A stretch of 64,000 nucleotides of DNA from Arthrobacter sp. ZGTC131 (GCF_002929275.1 NZ_PJIK01000010.1:62001-126000); one strand, 5' to 3'. Positions 34,492 to 44,150 are shown, counted from the stretch's first letter. A program made the numbers and translations. Notes: a model not told the origin generated them from the letters alone.

Positions 34492-36084
34492 TCAGGCAAG
34501 GATTCCGACGGCGGATTCGGCTGCCGCCCTTACCTCGCCGGAGGCCACCAGCAAATCCGCCGCTTCCAGTTCGGGTGAAAGGAACCTGTCGGCACCCGGA
34601 CCCTCGACGACGCCGCGGAGCGCCGCGACGACTGCGGCACCCGCAGGACCCGGAGTCAGCTGACCGCCGGAGAGCTGGCTGCGCATGTCGAGGGCCCGGG
34701 CGGAGGTCACCAGTTCGACGGCCAGGACGCGGCGGAGGTTCTCGACGGACTTCCGCAGTTTCCGGGCGGCATGCCAGCCCATGGACACGTGGTCCTCCTG
34801 CATGGCGGAGCTCGGGATGGAGTCCACGGAGGCCGGCACGGCCAGGCGCTTGTTGTCCGAGACCAGCCCCGCCTGGGTGTACTGCGCGATCATGAGCCCC
34901 GAATCGACGCCCGGGTCCGCGGCGAGGAACGCCGGCAGCCCGTGCGAACGGGCCGGATCCAGCATGCGGTCCGTGCGGCGCTCGGCGATGGAACTCAGAT
35001 CGGCCACGGCGATGGCCAGGAAGTCCAGGACGTACGCCACGGGGGCACCGTGGAAGTTGCCGTTGGAGGTCACGCGGCCGTCCGGAAGGACCACCGGGTT
35101 GTCGATGGCCGCCGCGAGTTCGCGGGAGGCCACCAGATCCGCGTGGTCCACGGTGTCGCGGACGGCGCCGGCCACCTGCGGGGCGCAGCGCAGCGAGTAG
35201 GCGTCCTGGACCCTCGAGTCGCCCACCCGATGGGAGGCGACGATCGGGGAGTTGGACAGCACCCGCAGCATGTTGTCCGCGCTGGCGGCCTGGCCCGGGT
35301 GCGGCCGAAGGGCAGCGTGGAGCTCGGGCAAGAACACCTGGTCGGTGCCGAGCAGGGCTTCGACGCTGAGCGCGGCGGTGATGTCCGCCGTCGTGAGCAA
35401 CTGGCGGAGATCCGCGATGGCCATCAGGAGCATGCCGAGCATGCCTTCGGTGCCGTTGACGAGCGCCAGCCCCTCCTTCTCCGCGAGGACAACAGGCTCA
35501 ATGCCGTGTTCTGCGAGGAGTTCGGCGACCGGACGGGCACTCTTGGTGCCGTAGAGTTCGCCGTCCGGTCCGGTGGCTTCGCCTTCACCCATGAGCACCA
35601 GGGCGCAGTGCGAGAGCGGCGCGAGGTCGCCGGAGCAGCCGAGCGAGCCGAATTCGCGGACCACCGGGGTGATGCCGGCGTTCAGCACGTCCACCATGGT
35701 CTGGAGCACCACGGGCCGGACGCCGGTGCGGCCCGAAGCAAGCGTCTTGGCGCGCAGGAACATGATGCCGCGGACCACCTCGCGTTCGACGGCCGGGCCC
35801 ATGCCTGCGGCGTGGCTGCGGATGAGCGACTTCTGCAGTTGTGTGCGCAGCTCGTTGGGGATGTGCCGGTTGGCGAGCGCCCCGAAGCCCGTGGAGATGC
35901 CGTACGCGGGGACGTTGCTGGAGGCGAGTTCGTCGATGTGGGCGCGGACCTTGGCGACGGCGTCCAGGGCTTCCGGGGCGATGGTCACCTTCGCGTTGTG
36001 GCGTGCGACGGCGACGACGTCCTCGGGCGTGACTCCACTGGAGCCGAGGGTAACGGTCAGCGGTGCTTGCGTAGTGATGGTCAT
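34492..36084 (-). CDS. hutH: Histidine ammonia-lyase
   Basis: This 530-residue enzyme converts histidine to urocanate plus ammonia. The MIO prosthetic-group loop is GSLGCSGDLAPLSH, so the cyclising triad is Cys150-Ser151-Gly152 in place of the usual Ala-Ser-Gly; to my recollection this is normal for actinobacterial HutH. Tyr61 (PAYGISTGFG) and SMQEDHVSMGW-type motifs are present. It follows hutU by 8 bases and is in one operon with it. Confidence 0.96.
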   Translation of the reverse strand: MTITTQAPLTVTLGSSGVTPEDVVAVARHNAKVTIAPEALDAVAKVRAHIDELASSNVPAYGISTGFGALANRHIPNELRTQLQKSLIRSHAAGMGPAVEREVVRGIMFLRAKTLASGRTGVRPVVLQTMVDVLNAGITPVVREFGSLGCSGDLAPLSHCALVLMGEGEATGPDGELYGTKSARPVAELLAEHGIEPVVLAEKEGLALVNGTEGMLGMLLMAIADLRQLLTTADITAALSVEALLGTDQVFLPELHAALRPHPGQAASADNMLRVLSNSPIVASHRVGDSRVQDAYSLRCAPQVAGAVRDTVDHADLVASRELAAAIDNPVVLPDGRVTSNGNFHGAPVAYVLDFLAIAVADLSSIAERRTDRMLDPARSHGLPAFLAADPGVDSGLMIAQYTQAGLVSDNKRLAVPASVDSIPSSAMQEDHVSMGWHAARKLRKSVENLRRVLAVELVTSARALDMRSQLSGGQLTPGPAGAAVVAALRGVVEGPGADRFLSPELEAADLLVASGEVRAAAESAVGILA

Positions 36085-36092
36085 GGTGATTC

Positions 36093-37787
36093 CTACTTCT
36101 CGTTCATCGGGATGCGGACGCCGCGTTCCTGGGCGACTTCGACGGCGCGGCCGTAGCCGGCGTCGGCGTGGCGGATGACGCCCATGCCCGGATCGTTGGT
36201 GAGGAGGCGTTCGAGTTTCTGCGCGGCGAGGTCGGTGCCGTCGGCGACGGAGACCTGGCCGGCGTGGATGGAGCGGCCGATGCCGACGCCGCCGCCGTGG
36301 TGGATCGAGACCCAGGTGGCACCGGAGGCGGTGTTGAGCAGGGCATTCAGCAGCGGCCAGTCGGCGATCGCGTCCGAGCCGTCGGCCATGGCCTCGGTCT
36401 CGCGGTACGGCGAGGCCACGGAACCGGAGTCGAGGTGGTCGCGGCCGATCACGATGGGCGCCTTGACCTTGCCTTCCTTCACGAGCTGGTTGAACAACAG
36501 CCCGGCCTTGGCGCGGTCGCCGTAGCCCAGCCAGCAGATCCGCGCGGGCAGGCCCTCAAACTCCACGCGCTCCCCGGCGGCGTCGATCCAGCGGTGCAGG
36601 TGCTTGTTCTCCGGGAAGAGTTCTTTGATGGCCTTGTCCGTGACGGCGATGTCCTCGGGGTCACCGGAAAGCGCCACCCAGCGGAACGGGCCGAGGCCCT
36701 CGCAGAACAGCGGCCGGATGTAGGCCGGGACGAAGCCGGGGAATTCGAACGCGCGGTTGTAGCCGCCCTTGCGGGCCTCGTCGCGGATGGAGTTGCCGTA
36801 GTCGAACACCTCGGCGCCCGCATCCTGGAACTCCACCATGGCCTGGACGTGCCTGGCCATCGAGGCCTGGGCCTTCTTGGTGAAACCTTCCGGATCTGCC
36901 GCGGCTTCGCTGCGCCACTCATCGACGGAGATGCCCTCGGGCAGGTAGCTCAGGGGATCGTGCGCCGAGGTCTGGTCCGTGACGATGTCGACCGTTAGCC
37001 CGCCGGCGTTGTGGCGCCGGAGGATTTCGGGGAAGACCTCCGCGGCGTTGCCGACATATCCCACGGACCAGCCGCGGCGCTCCTCCTTGGCCTTGAGCAC
37101 TTTGGCGATCGCGGCGTCGAGGTCTGTCTCCACCTCGTCAAGGTAGCGCTTGCCGGCGCGGCGGCGCAGGCGGGTCTCGTCGACGTCGACAATCAGGCAG
37201 GCGCCGTCGTTCAGCGTGACGGCGAGCGGCTGGGCGCCGCCCATGCCGCCGCACCCGCCGGTGAGGGTCAGGGTGCCGGCGAGGGTGCCGTTTTCATCCC
37301 CGGTGAGCTTGCGGGCGATGGCGGCGAAGGTTTCGAAGGTGCCCTGCAGGATGCCCTGGGTGCCGATGTAGATCCAGGACCCGGCGGTCATCTGGCCGTA
37401 CATCATCAAGCCTTCGGCCTCGAGCCGGCGGAATTCGGGCCAGTTCGCCCAGTCACCGACGAGGTTGGAGTTTGCCAGCAGTACGCGCGGCGCCCACTCG
37501 TTGGTCCGGAACACACCCACCGGCTTGCCCGACTGGACCAGGAGCGTCTCGTCCTTTTCCATGGTTTCCAAGGTGCGGGCGATGGCGTCGAACGCTGCCC
37601 AGGACCGGACGGCCCGGCCGGTGCCGCCATAGACCACGAGGTCATCGGGGCGTTCGGCGACCTCGGGGTCCAGGTTGTTCATGAGCATGCGCAGCGGGGC
37701 TTCCGTCTGCCAGGACTTGGCGCTGAGCTCGGTGCCGCGGGCTGCTTTGACCGGGCGGGCACCGGTGGTGAAATCGGCGGGTGCCAT
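36093..37787 (-). CDS. hutU: Urocanate hydratase
   Basis: This NAD-dependent enzyme turns urocanate into imidazolone propionate (564 residues). The opening [32 protein letters not shown] and the [17 protein letters not shown]-binding loop are diagnostic, as is [24 protein letters not shown] 37787 is used because GAAGGAG lies 5 bases before it; the frame is open 16 codons further. It is the first gene of the hutUH operon, 200 bases from the IclR gene. Confidence 0.96.
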   Translation of the reverse strand: MAPADFTTGARPVKAARGTELSAKSWQTEAPLRMLMNNLDPEVAERPDDLVVYGGTGRAVRSWAAFDAIARTLETMEKDETLLVQSGKPVGVFRTNEWAPRVLLANSNLVGDWANWPEFRRLEAEGLMMYGQMTAGSWIYIGTQGILQGTFETFAAIARKLTGDENGTLAGTLTLTGGCGGMGGAQPLAVTLNDGACLIVDVDETRLRRRAGKRYLDEVETDLDAAIAKVLKAKEERRGWSVGYVGNAAEVFPEILRRHNAGGLTVDIVTDQTSAHDPLSYLPEGISVDEWRSEAAADPEGFTKKAQASMARHVQAMVEFQDAGAEVFDYGNSIRDEARKGGYNRAFEFPGFVPAYIRPLFCEGLGPFRWVALSGDPEDIAVTDKAIKELFPENKHLHRWIDAAGERVEFEGLPARICWLGYGDRAKAGLLFNQLVKEGKVKAPIVIGRDHLDSGSVASPYRETEAMADGSDAIADWPLLNALLNTASGATWVSIHHGGGVGIGRSIHAGQVSVADGTDLAAQKLERLLTNDPGMGVIRHADAGYGRAVEVAQERGVRIPMNEK

Positions 37788-37895
37788 GAGGGCTCCTTCG
37801 TATGTTCTGTGGTTAGAGAAGTGGTTCTGTATCAACTAAAGCGCGTCCCCAGCCCCGGAAACAGGTGGTTGAGGCGGGTACTGTCCGGGATTACA

Positions 37896-37989
37896 GACCC
37901 GCCCCTCCCCCGTTGCGCTATCACTTCCGCTGGCCAAAACGGGCGGATGGGAACCGCAAGTGATAGGGCAACAGGGGGTGGGGCGGGTC
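37896..37989. repeat. 94-bp imperfect inverted repeat between hutU and the IclR gene
   Basis: Arms of about 35 bp (37896-37932 and 37954-37989) match at about 30 positions and flank a loop of about 20 bases. The right arm runs into the TGA stop of the IclR gene. It may terminate the IclR transcript or be a REP-like element. Confidence 0.8.
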
Positions 37990-38833
37990 AAGCGGAGCGG
38001 CGGCCGTGGATGCGGACTGAGAGTTCGTCGGCCACCTTCTGCACGCGCGCGGCGAGCGCCGGCCACTGGTCCGCCGGCAGCCTGTCCTCGAGGAACGTGA
38101 CGGCGACTGCCGCCGTCGGCCATCCCAGGTGATCCGTGACGGCGGCGGCGATGGAACCGAAGCCGGGCGTCACCTCACCGTGTTCCGTGGCGTAGCCGCG
38201 CTGCCGGACCTGGTCCAGGTGCGACGACAGCGCCGAGTACTTCATGATGGCCCCCTCCACCTCGTGTCGGGCGCTGAACGCGGCGGCATTCGGGTACAGC
38301 GCACGGACCTGGGACTTGGGCAGCGCGGCGAGGATGGCCCGCCCGCTGGCGGTGAGGTGGCTCGGCAGCCGGACTCCGACGTCGGTCACGAGCGACGGCC
38401 GGTTCTTGGCTCGCTCCTCCACGATGTACAGCACGTCCCGCCCGTGCAGCACCGCGAGGTGCGCGCTTTCGCCGATCACGTCCACGAGCGAGGCGAGCAC
38501 GGGCCGCCCGAGCCGGGACAGCGGCTCCTGCCGCGAGTAGGCCGAGCTGAGTTCGAAGGCGCTGATGCCGAGGCCGTAGCGCTGCTCCTCGTGCAGATGC
38601 AGGACAAAACCGTTAGCCTCCATCACGCCCAGCAGGTGGTAGACGCTGGAACGCGGCAGTCCCAGCGCGGTGGCGATGTTCGACGCCGCCATCGGCCCGC
38701 GCCTCGAGGCCAGCAGTTTGAGGATCCGGAGGGTGTTCTCTGCCGCGGGGACCTTCGACGTCGCCTTCGGTGCGGTCCTCGACGCCGCCTTGGGCGCCCG
38801 TACCGTTGCCGGCGGCACCACTGTGTCTGCCAT
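37988..38833 (-). CDS. IclR-family regulator, probably of hut
   Basis: This 281-residue regulator has a winged helix near 45-70 (GPMAASNIATALGLPRSSVYHLLGVMEANGFV) and an IclR effector domain (SRLGRPVLASLVDVIGESAHLAVLHGRDVLYI; SGRAILAALP; GFGSIAAAVTDHLGWPTAAVAVT). The N-terminal 30 residues are Ala/Pro/Lys-rich. ATG 38833 follows GGAGGA by 4 bases. It is upstream of and co-directional with hutUH, so urocanate or histidine is the likely ligand. Confidence 0.9.
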   Translation of the reverse strand: MADTVVPPATVRAPKAASRTAPKATSKVPAAENTLRILKLLASRRGPMAASNIATALGLPRSSVYHLLGVMEANGFVLHLHEEQRYGLGISAFELSSAYSRQEPLSRLGRPVLASLVDVIGESAHLAVLHGRDVLYIVEERAKNRPSLVTDVGVRLPSHLTASGRAILAALPKSQVRALYPNAAAFSARHEVEGAIMKYSALSSHLDQVRQRGYATEHGEVTPGFGSIAAAVTDHLGWPTAAVAVTFLEDRLPADQWPALAARVQKVADELSVRIHGRRSA

Positions 38834-39007
38834 GTGTTCCTCCGTCGTTCCGGTCTCGGGACTGGCTCGTGTCCGGGATACCGTACTTAAGTCTGCGCCT
38901 TTGCGAAGGACTCGCTGGGCGAACCAGCTGTCTGTGTGTCCGGAATACCAGACTATTGCCGAACGTGCCACAGTCCGCCGCCCACGCCTCCGGAGGTAGC
39001 GTTAGGC

Positions 39008-39925
39008 ATGGACTCACCACTCGCAGGAAAAGTCGCCCTGGTCGCCGGCGCCACGCGCGGGGCCGGGCGAGGCACCGCGGTGGCGCTTGGCGAAGCAGGC
39101 GCCACCGTCTACTGCACGGGTCGCACCACGCGGGACCGCAGGTCCGCCTACAACCGTGCCGAAACCATCGAGGAAACCGCCGAGATGGTGACCTCCGTGG
39201 GCGGGGAGGGCATCCCTGCCGCCGTCGACCATCTCAATGCCGCCGAAGTGGCAGAACTGATCCGCCGGATTGACGCCGAGCGCGGGCGCCTGGACATCTT
39301 GGTCAACGATGTGTGGGGCGGCGAGAACCTCGTCGAATGGAACACCCCGCTCTGGGAACACAACCTCGATGCCGGACTGAAAATGCTTCACGGCGCCGTG
39401 GACACGCATCTAGTCACCAGCCATTTCGCGCTCCCCCTGCTCATCCGGCGGCCCGGCGGGCTCGTGGTGGAGATGACGGACGGGACCCGGGAGTACAACA
39501 CGGCGCACTACCGCCTGTCGGCGTTTTACGACCTGGCAAAGTCCGCCGTCCTCCGCCTCGCCTTCAGCCAGGCCGAGGAGCTGAAGCCGTTCGGATGCAC
39601 GGCGCTGGCCCTGACGCCCGGCTGGATGCGCTCGGAAATGATGCTGGAACACTACGGCGTGACGGAAGCGAACTGGCGCGACGGTGCGGCAGTAAACCCG
39701 CATTTCGCCGCGATCTCGGAAAGCCCGCGCTTCGTCGGCCGCGCCGTCGCCGCGCTGGCGGCGGACCCGGAACTGCATCTCCGCAGCGGCGGTTCGTTCT
39801 CCTCCGGCGGACTGGCCCGCGAGTACGGCTTCACCGATGTTGACGGCTCGCAGCCGGACTGCTGGCGGTACCTGGCCGAGGTTCAGGACCCCGGCCTTCC
39901 CGCCGATCCCGCCGGTTACCGCTGA
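39008..39925 (+). CDS. SDR-family oxidoreductase
   Basis: This 305-residue short-chain dehydrogenase has TGxxxGxG as AGATRGAGRG at about 13-22 and RTT at the NADP-preferring position (CTGRTTRDRRSAY). The catalytic Tyr-x-x-x-Lys is FYDLAKSAV. It is longer than the classical 250 residues and resembles the SDRs annotated as DUF-like "SDR family oxidoreductase" with unknown substrate. GGAGGT lies 10 bases upstream of the start. A 27-bp tandem duplication spans its stop codon. Confidence 0.85.
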   Translation: MDSPLAGKVALVAGATRGAGRGTAVALGEAGATVYCTGRTTRDRRSAYNRAETIEETAEMVTSVGGEGIPAAVDHLNAAEVAELIRRIDAERGRLDILVNDVWGGENLVEWNTPLWEHNLDAGLKMLHGAVDTHLVTSHFALPLLIRRPGGLVVEMTDGTREYNTAHYRLSAFYDLAKSAVLRLAFSQAEELKPFGCTALALTPGWMRSEMMLEHYGVTEANWRDGAAVNPHFAAISESPRFVGRAVAALAADPELHLRSGGSFSSGGLAREYGFTDVDGSQPDCWRYLAEVQDPGLPADPAGYR

Positions 39926-39964
39926 CGGCCGGCCGCCGCCGGTTACCGCTGACAGCCGGCCGCC
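39911..39964 (+). repeat. 27-bp tandem duplication across the SDR stop codon
   Basis: Two copies (39911-39937 and 39938-39964) differ at one base. The first contains the natural end Gly-Tyr-Arg-stop. The second repeats the same codons out of use, so it is a recent slippage or duplication. Confidence 0.9.
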
Positions 39965-40072
39965 GAACAGTCTGAAATTGAAGACACCAAGACCCCGTGA
40001 GACTCATCACGTGTGTCCCTGAAATGGTCTGCTGGTAAGCGATCCCCCTCCCAAAGACGAGAAGGTATTCGT

Positions 40073-41548
40073 ATGCAGCAAGCACCAGACGCCATTAGGA
40101 CGGCACCCGCAGCCGCCATAGGGACGGCACGCACCACGGTGGAAACCGTCCTCAACCGCGGACTCAACGTCCGGCACATCCGCTTCATGGCGCTGGGCTC
40201 GGCCATCGGCACCGGGCTGTTCTACGGTTCCGCGTCCGCGATCCAGAAGGCCGGGCCCGCCGTGCTGTTCGCCTACATGATCGGCGGCGCCGCGGTGTTC
40301 ATGGTGATGCGGGCGCTGGGCGAAATGGCGGTTCGGCACCCGGTGTCGGGCTCCTTCGGGCAGTATGCCAGCCGCTATCTCGGCCCGCTGGCGGGCTTCG
40401 TGACCGGCTGGACCTACGTCTTCGAGATGGCGATCGTCGCCATTGCCGATGTCACCGCGTTCAGCATCTACATGGGCTTCTGGTTTCCTGCCGTGGAGCG
40501 CTGGATCTGGGTCCTGGCCATCATCTTCCTGCTCGCAGCGCTGAACCTGCTGAGCGTGAAGGTGTTCGGCGAACTTGAGTTCTGGTTCACCCTGGTCAAG
40601 GTCATGGCCATCATCGCGATGATCGCCGGCGGCGCGGCAATCCTGGCGTTCGGGTTCCAGGCCGGCGGGTCCACCGTCTCCCCGGGCCTGGGCAATTTCG
40701 TGGAGCATGGCGGGCTGTTCCCCAACGGCTTCGAGGGCCTCCTGGCCGCGTTCGCCGTGGTGATGTTCGCATTCGGCGGGATCGAAACCATCGGCATCAC
40801 CGCCGGCGAGGCAGCCGACCCCAAGAAGGTCATTCCGCAGGCAGTCAACACCGTGCCGGTCCGTGTGCTGCTGTTCTACGTCCTGACCCTCGGCGTGCTC
40901 ATGAGCCTGTTCCCGTGGAACGAGATCGGCAGCAACGGCAGCCCGTTCGTACAGATCTTCAGCGGCCTCGGCATCCCGGCCGCACCGCACATCCTCAACG
41001 CCGTGGTGATCACCGCCGCGCTCTCCGCGATCAACAGCGACATCTTCGGCGCCGGCCGCATCCTGTTCGGCCTGGCCCGGCAGGGACACGCCCCGGAGAG
41101 CTTCGGCCGGGTTTCGCGGCACGGCGTGCCCTGGATGACGGTGGTGATGATGGCAGGAATCCTCCTCGTGGGCGTCGTCCTGAATGCCGTCATCCCCGAA
41201 GACGTCTTCCTGCTGATCGCCTCGATTGCCACGTTCGCCACGGTATGGGTGTGGGTCATGATCCTGGCCTCCCATGTGGCAATGAAGCGTGAGATCTCCC
41301 GAAAGGGCCTGCCGGCGTCGGAATTCCCGTCCCCCTGGTGGCCGGCTGCCTCAGTCCTGACCATCATCTTCATGGCCCTGGTAATCGCGGTCCTCGGCAT
41401 TTTCGAGGACACGCGCATTGCGCTCTACGTTGGCGCGGTCTGGCTAGGCCTGCTGGTCCTCGCCTACCGCCTCTGGGTCAAGGGGAACGGACGACGGCGG
41501 GCCCATCTTGAGGACGAAACCTCACCGCTGCCGGTGGTCCAGGGCTGA
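40073..41548 (+). CDS. APC-family amino-acid permease
   Basis: This 491-residue proton-coupled amino-acid permease has 12 helices. The opening [41 protein letters not shown] is the ProY/AroP/HisP-type signature, with [16 protein letters not shown] following. Nearness to the hut genes makes histidine or proline a likely substrate, but this is inference. ATG 40073 follows AGAAGG; in-frame codons upstream lack a site. Confidence 0.9.
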   Translation: MQQAPDAIRTAPAAAIGTARTTVETVLNRGLNVRHIRFMALGSAIGTGLFYGSASAIQKAGPAVLFAYMIGGAAVFMVMRALGEMAVRHPVSGSFGQYASRYLGPLAGFVTGWTYVFEMAIVAIADVTAFSIYMGFWFPAVERWIWVLAIIFLLAALNLLSVKVFGELEFWFTLVKVMAIIAMIAGGAAILAFGFQAGGSTVSPGLGNFVEHGGLFPNGFEGLLAAFAVVMFAFGGIETIGITAGEAADPKKVIPQAVNTVPVRVLLFYVLTLGVLMSLFPWNEIGSNGSPFVQIFSGLGIPAAPHILNAVVITAALSAINSDIFGAGRILFGLARQGHAPESFGRVSRHGVPWMTVVMMAGILLVGVVLNAVIPEDVFLLIASIATFATVWVWVMILASHVAMKREISRKGLPASEFPSPWWPAASVLTIIFMALVIAVLGIFEDTRIALYVGAVWLGLLVLAYRLWVKGNGRRRAHLEDETSPLPVVQG

Positions 41549-41843
41549 CCGCGAGGGACCGCCGGGGAGCGCCGTCGGCCCCCGCGGTCAGCCGGAATAT
41601 CCGCACGGGGCAAACGACGTCCGAGTATCCTCCTGGGCCGAAAGTGAGTACTTCAGGGCCTGTTACGCGAGGGGCTCCTGTGATAAATGGGGTAGACGTT
41701 ACTCGTGTGACGGGTGTGATTATTACCTACAGTTGACTCCACGGTGCAAGCCGGATGCGGGGAACCCTCTCCGCTCTCAGATGTTCCGGATCCGCACCGC
41801 CAGTGAACCGACGATTGGTCACGCTGTGAAGGAGTGGTCCCCG
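41549..41843. other. 295-base intergenic region before a small gene
   Basis: There is no credible gene here. TGTGAC-16 bases-TACAGT near 41705-41733 looks like a promoter for the gene at 41844. The rest is unremarkable. Confidence 0.4.
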
Positions 41844-42098
41844 ATGCTGAAACTCACTGCCGGAGCGCCGGCTGACAGAATTCGAACCGGCCGGCTGTCC
41901 GGCCTCCTAAGCCAGGCCGTGAAGCGTGCACGCACGGCTGCGGTGCCTTTCAAACTAGGCGACGTCGTGGTGGGCGATGATCCCTTCAGCGGCAGGCACG
42001 AAGGCACCGTGGTGGTCAAGGACGGTTACTGGATCGGCCTACGGTCCTCGGGCCGGATGTACTTCTACGACTACCGGCAGCTGAGGCGGCCGGACTAG
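41844..42098 (+). CDS. Small hypothetical protein (84 aa)
   Basis: I do not recognise this protein. It is basic. The N-terminal half has a helical stretch (GRLSGLLSQAVKRARTAAVPF) and the C-terminal half a strand-rich segment (GDVVVGDDPFSGRHEGTVVVKDGYWIGLRSSGRMYFYDYRQLRRPD, region 43-84), suggestive of a small beta-barrel. GAAGGAG lies 9 bases before the ATG. No signal or membrane helix is seen. Confidence 0.65.
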   Translation: MLKLTAGAPADRIRTGRLSGLLSQAVKRARTAAVPFKLGDVVVGDDPFSGRHEGTVVVKDGYWIGLRSSGRMYFYDYRQLRRPD

Positions 42099-42154
42099 GC
42101 CCGGCTTCGCGGCATCAGCTCAGTCCACCCCACCACAGCGGAGGAGCCCAGCCC

Positions 42155-42397
42155 ATGTCAATCGCCAATTTACACACGGCCTACCTCACCATCGCCGAAG
42201 TTGCAGCAGCCTTGCGCCTCTCCCGAATGACCGTTTACCGCATGGTCAGGGCAGGCACGTTGGTGGCAGACCGCTTCGGCAAGTCCTACCGGGTCCCGGA
42301 GTCGGCTGTCGAGGAGTACATCCGGCGGGCCGGCAGCCTGGCCACCGGTCCGAAAACGCACCCGGACCACGTTCCGGGCACCGATTCAGCCACCTAA
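42155..42397 (+). CDS. Excisionase-family (MerR-like) DNA-binding protein
   Basis: This 80-residue single-domain helix-turn-helix protein has YLTIAEVAAALRLSRMTVYRMVRAGTLVADRFGKSYRVPESAVEEYIRRA, the HTH_17/excisionase fold. GGAGGAG lies 8 bases before ATG. No integrase is nearby, and such small regulators are common in actinobacterial chromosomes, so a phage role is not implied. Confidence 0.85.
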   Translation: MSIANLHTAYLTIAEVAAALRLSRMTVYRMVRAGTLVADRFGKSYRVPESAVEEYIRRAGSLATGPKTHPDHVPGTDSAT

Positions 42398-42521
42398 CCG
42401 GGCGCCGGCCCGGACACCGTTCCGGAGCCCGGTCCGGAGCCCGGTCCAGACCGCGGGCAGGGCTGAGACCAGGGGTGGCACGGAGTGTGGCCGGCCCCGG
42501 GTGCCGGCGTTACCATCAGGC

Positions 42522-43157
42522 ATGGTGCCTTTGACCAACCTGCTGGCCTTCGCCCTCGTCTCCGCGTTGCTCATCGCCGTCCCCGGCCCGAGCGTTCTGT
42601 TTGTCATCGGACGGTCCCTGGCTTTGGGAAGGCGGGGTGGCCTTCTCAGCGTGGCGGGCAACGCCGTGGGCGAACTGCTGCAGATCGCGGCAGTGGCGCT
42701 GGGCGTCGGCGTGGTGCTGGCACAGTCGGTGCTGCTGTTCACTGTGGTGAAGTTCGCCGGAGCTGCCTACCTCATCTACCTGGGCATCCAGGCGATCCGG
42801 CAACGCAAGGGGCATTCGGCGGCGCGGGACGTGTCGCCCTCCGCCTCCACGCTGCGCATTCTCCGGGAAGGGTTCCTCGTAGGAGCCACCAACCCGAAGT
42901 CCGTGGTGTTCTTCGTGGCCGTTCTCCCCCAGTTCGTGGACCACGCCGCCGGGGCCATTCCGCTCCAGCTCGCCGTGCTCGGGGCCACGTTCCTGGCAAT
43001 CGCCCTGGTCTCGGACAGCGTCTGGGCCCTCGCCGCGGGCACGGCACGTCAATGGTTCGCCCGCTCGCCCCGCCGGATCTCGGCGGTCAGCACCACCGGC
43101 GGCGTCATGATGATCGGTCTGGGCGGCACCCTCGCCTTGACGGGCACCAAGAACTAG
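42522..43157 (+). CDS. LysE/RhtB-family amino-acid exporter
   Basis: This 211-residue exporter has six helices. NLLAFALVSALLIAVPGPSVLFVIGRSLALGRRGG is the LysE/RhtB N-terminal signature with the PGP motif near residues 22-24. There is no Shine-Dalgarno; TACCAT and 5 bases precede the ATG. Confidence 0.88.
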   Translation: MVPLTNLLAFALVSALLIAVPGPSVLFVIGRSLALGRRGGLLSVAGNAVGELLQIAAVALGVGVVLAQSVLLFTVVKFAGAAYLIYLGIQAIRQRKGHSAARDVSPSASTLRILREGFLVGATNPKSVVFFVAVLPQFVDHAAGAIPLQLAVLGATFLAIALVSDSVWALAAGTARQWFARSPRRISAVSTTGGVMMIGLGGTLALTGTKN

Positions 43158-43184
43158 CCTGTTTCGACAGGCTCAACCGGCAAG

Positions 43185-43934
43185 CTAGCGAGCCGACCAG
43201 CCGCCGTCCATGGTGTAGCTGGCTCCGGTGACCATGCCGGCGTCGTTGGAGGCCAGAAACGCCACCAGCGCGGCGACCTCCTCGGGCTCCACCAGCCGCT
43301 TGACTGCGGACTCTGTCAGCATGACCTTTGCCAGTACCTCCGACTCCGGGATGCCATGAACGCGCGCCTGGTCCACGATCTGCTTTTCCACGAGGGGCGT
43401 CCGCACATACCCGGGATTGATGCAGTTCGACGTGACTCCGTGCTCGCCGCCCTCCAGTGCCGTGACCTTGCTCAGGCCTTCGAGTCCGTGCTTCGCGGAA
43501 ACGTAGGCGCTCTTGAACGGGGAGGCACGGATGCCGTGCACGGACGAGACGTTGATGATCCGGCCGAAGCCGTTGGCGTACATATGCGGCAGCGCCGCCC
43601 GGATCAGCAGGAACGGCGCCTCAAGCATGAGCGCGAGAATCCTGCGGAAGGCTTCCGGTTCGAAGTCCTCAATGGGGCTGACCCGCTGGATCCCGGCGTT
43701 GTTGACCAGGATGTCGCAGTCCAGGCTCAGCGCCGCCAACGCGTCGACGTCCAGGAGGTCCACCGCCCAGGCCGTGCCGCCCACCTCATCGGCGAGTGCG
43801 GCCGCGCCTGCTTCGTCCACGTCCGCCACCACCACCTTGGCTCCCCGGGCAGCGAGTTCGCGCACGCAGGCCGCGCCGATCCCGCTGGCACCGCCGGTTA
43901 CCACTGCCTTGCGGCCGTTCAGAGTCTTCTCCAC
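43185..43934 (-). CDS. 3-hydroxybutyrate-dehydrogenase-like SDR
   Basis: This 249-residue NAD-dependent SDR has TGGASGIG at about 12-19, DVDEAG at the NAD-preferring Asp, NNAGIQ, the Ser/Tyr-xxx-Lys pair (INVSSVHGIRASPFKSAYVSAKHG) and TMDGGWSAR at the end. Sequence style and length fit PHB-pathway 3-hydroxybutyrate dehydrogenase. The GTG at 43934 is chosen; an ATG at 44027 gives an unnatural Arg/Pro-rich extension. A 28-codon open frame with a strong ribosome site precedes it. It is divergent from a LysR gene. Confidence 0.82.
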   Translation of the reverse strand: MEKTLNGRKAVVTGGASGIGAACVRELAARGAKVVVADVDEAGAAALADEVGGTAWAVDLLDVDALAALSLDCDILVNNAGIQRVSPIEDFEPEAFRRILALMLEAPFLLIRAALPHMYANGFGRIINVSSVHGIRASPFKSAYVSAKHGLEGLSKVTALEGGEHGVTSNCINPGYVRTPLVEKQIVDQARVHGIPESEVLAKVMLTESAVKRLVEPEEVAALVAFLASNDAGMVTGASYTMDGGWSAR

Positions 43935-43944
43935 GCCAGACCGC

Positions 43945-44031
43945 CTATCGGGTTGTGTGACGCCGGGCCGGAGCCGTCGCCGAGTCTGCGGCCGGGCACT
44001 GCACGGCCTGCAAGGATGGGTTCGCATTCAT
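43945..44031 (-). CDS. Possible 28-codon leader peptide
   Basis: An ATG with GAGGAG six bases upstream opens a 28-residue frame (MNANPSLQ...) that stops 10 bases before the GTG of the SDR gene. It carries the best ribosome site in the region, so it may be translated and couple to the SDR. The peptide has no recognisable motif. Confidence 0.4.
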   Translation of the reverse strand: MNANPSLQAVQCPAADSATAPARRHTTR

Positions 44032-44135
44032 GGTTGGCTCCTCAAAGTGTCCACGCTGACACGTGCTGCGTGTTCCAGCACTTCCGATCCTCCTGAGTAT
44101 TGCTGCAGAAAGAATGCGGTTCAATAGCCAATCCG

Positions 44136-44150
44136 GCACTTGATTCGTGC
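44136..44150. promoter_or_regulatory. Candidate LysR box GCACTTGATTCGTGC
   Basis: A dyad of GCAC/GTGC with a 7-base centre lies 12 bp before the LysR start in the divergent promoter region. It is typical in position and shape for LysR autoregulation. Confidence 0.4.

Noticed and set aside
42155-42397. Prophage or integrative element marked by an excisionase-like gene
   Set aside because: No integrase, attachment repeats or phage genes are near; this fold is common as a chromosomal regulator.
43185-44027. Longer start (44027) for the 3-hydroxybutyrate-dehydrogenase-like gene
   Set aside because: The added 31 residues are Arg/Pro-rich and unlike any SDR N-terminus; the shorter form has the family length.
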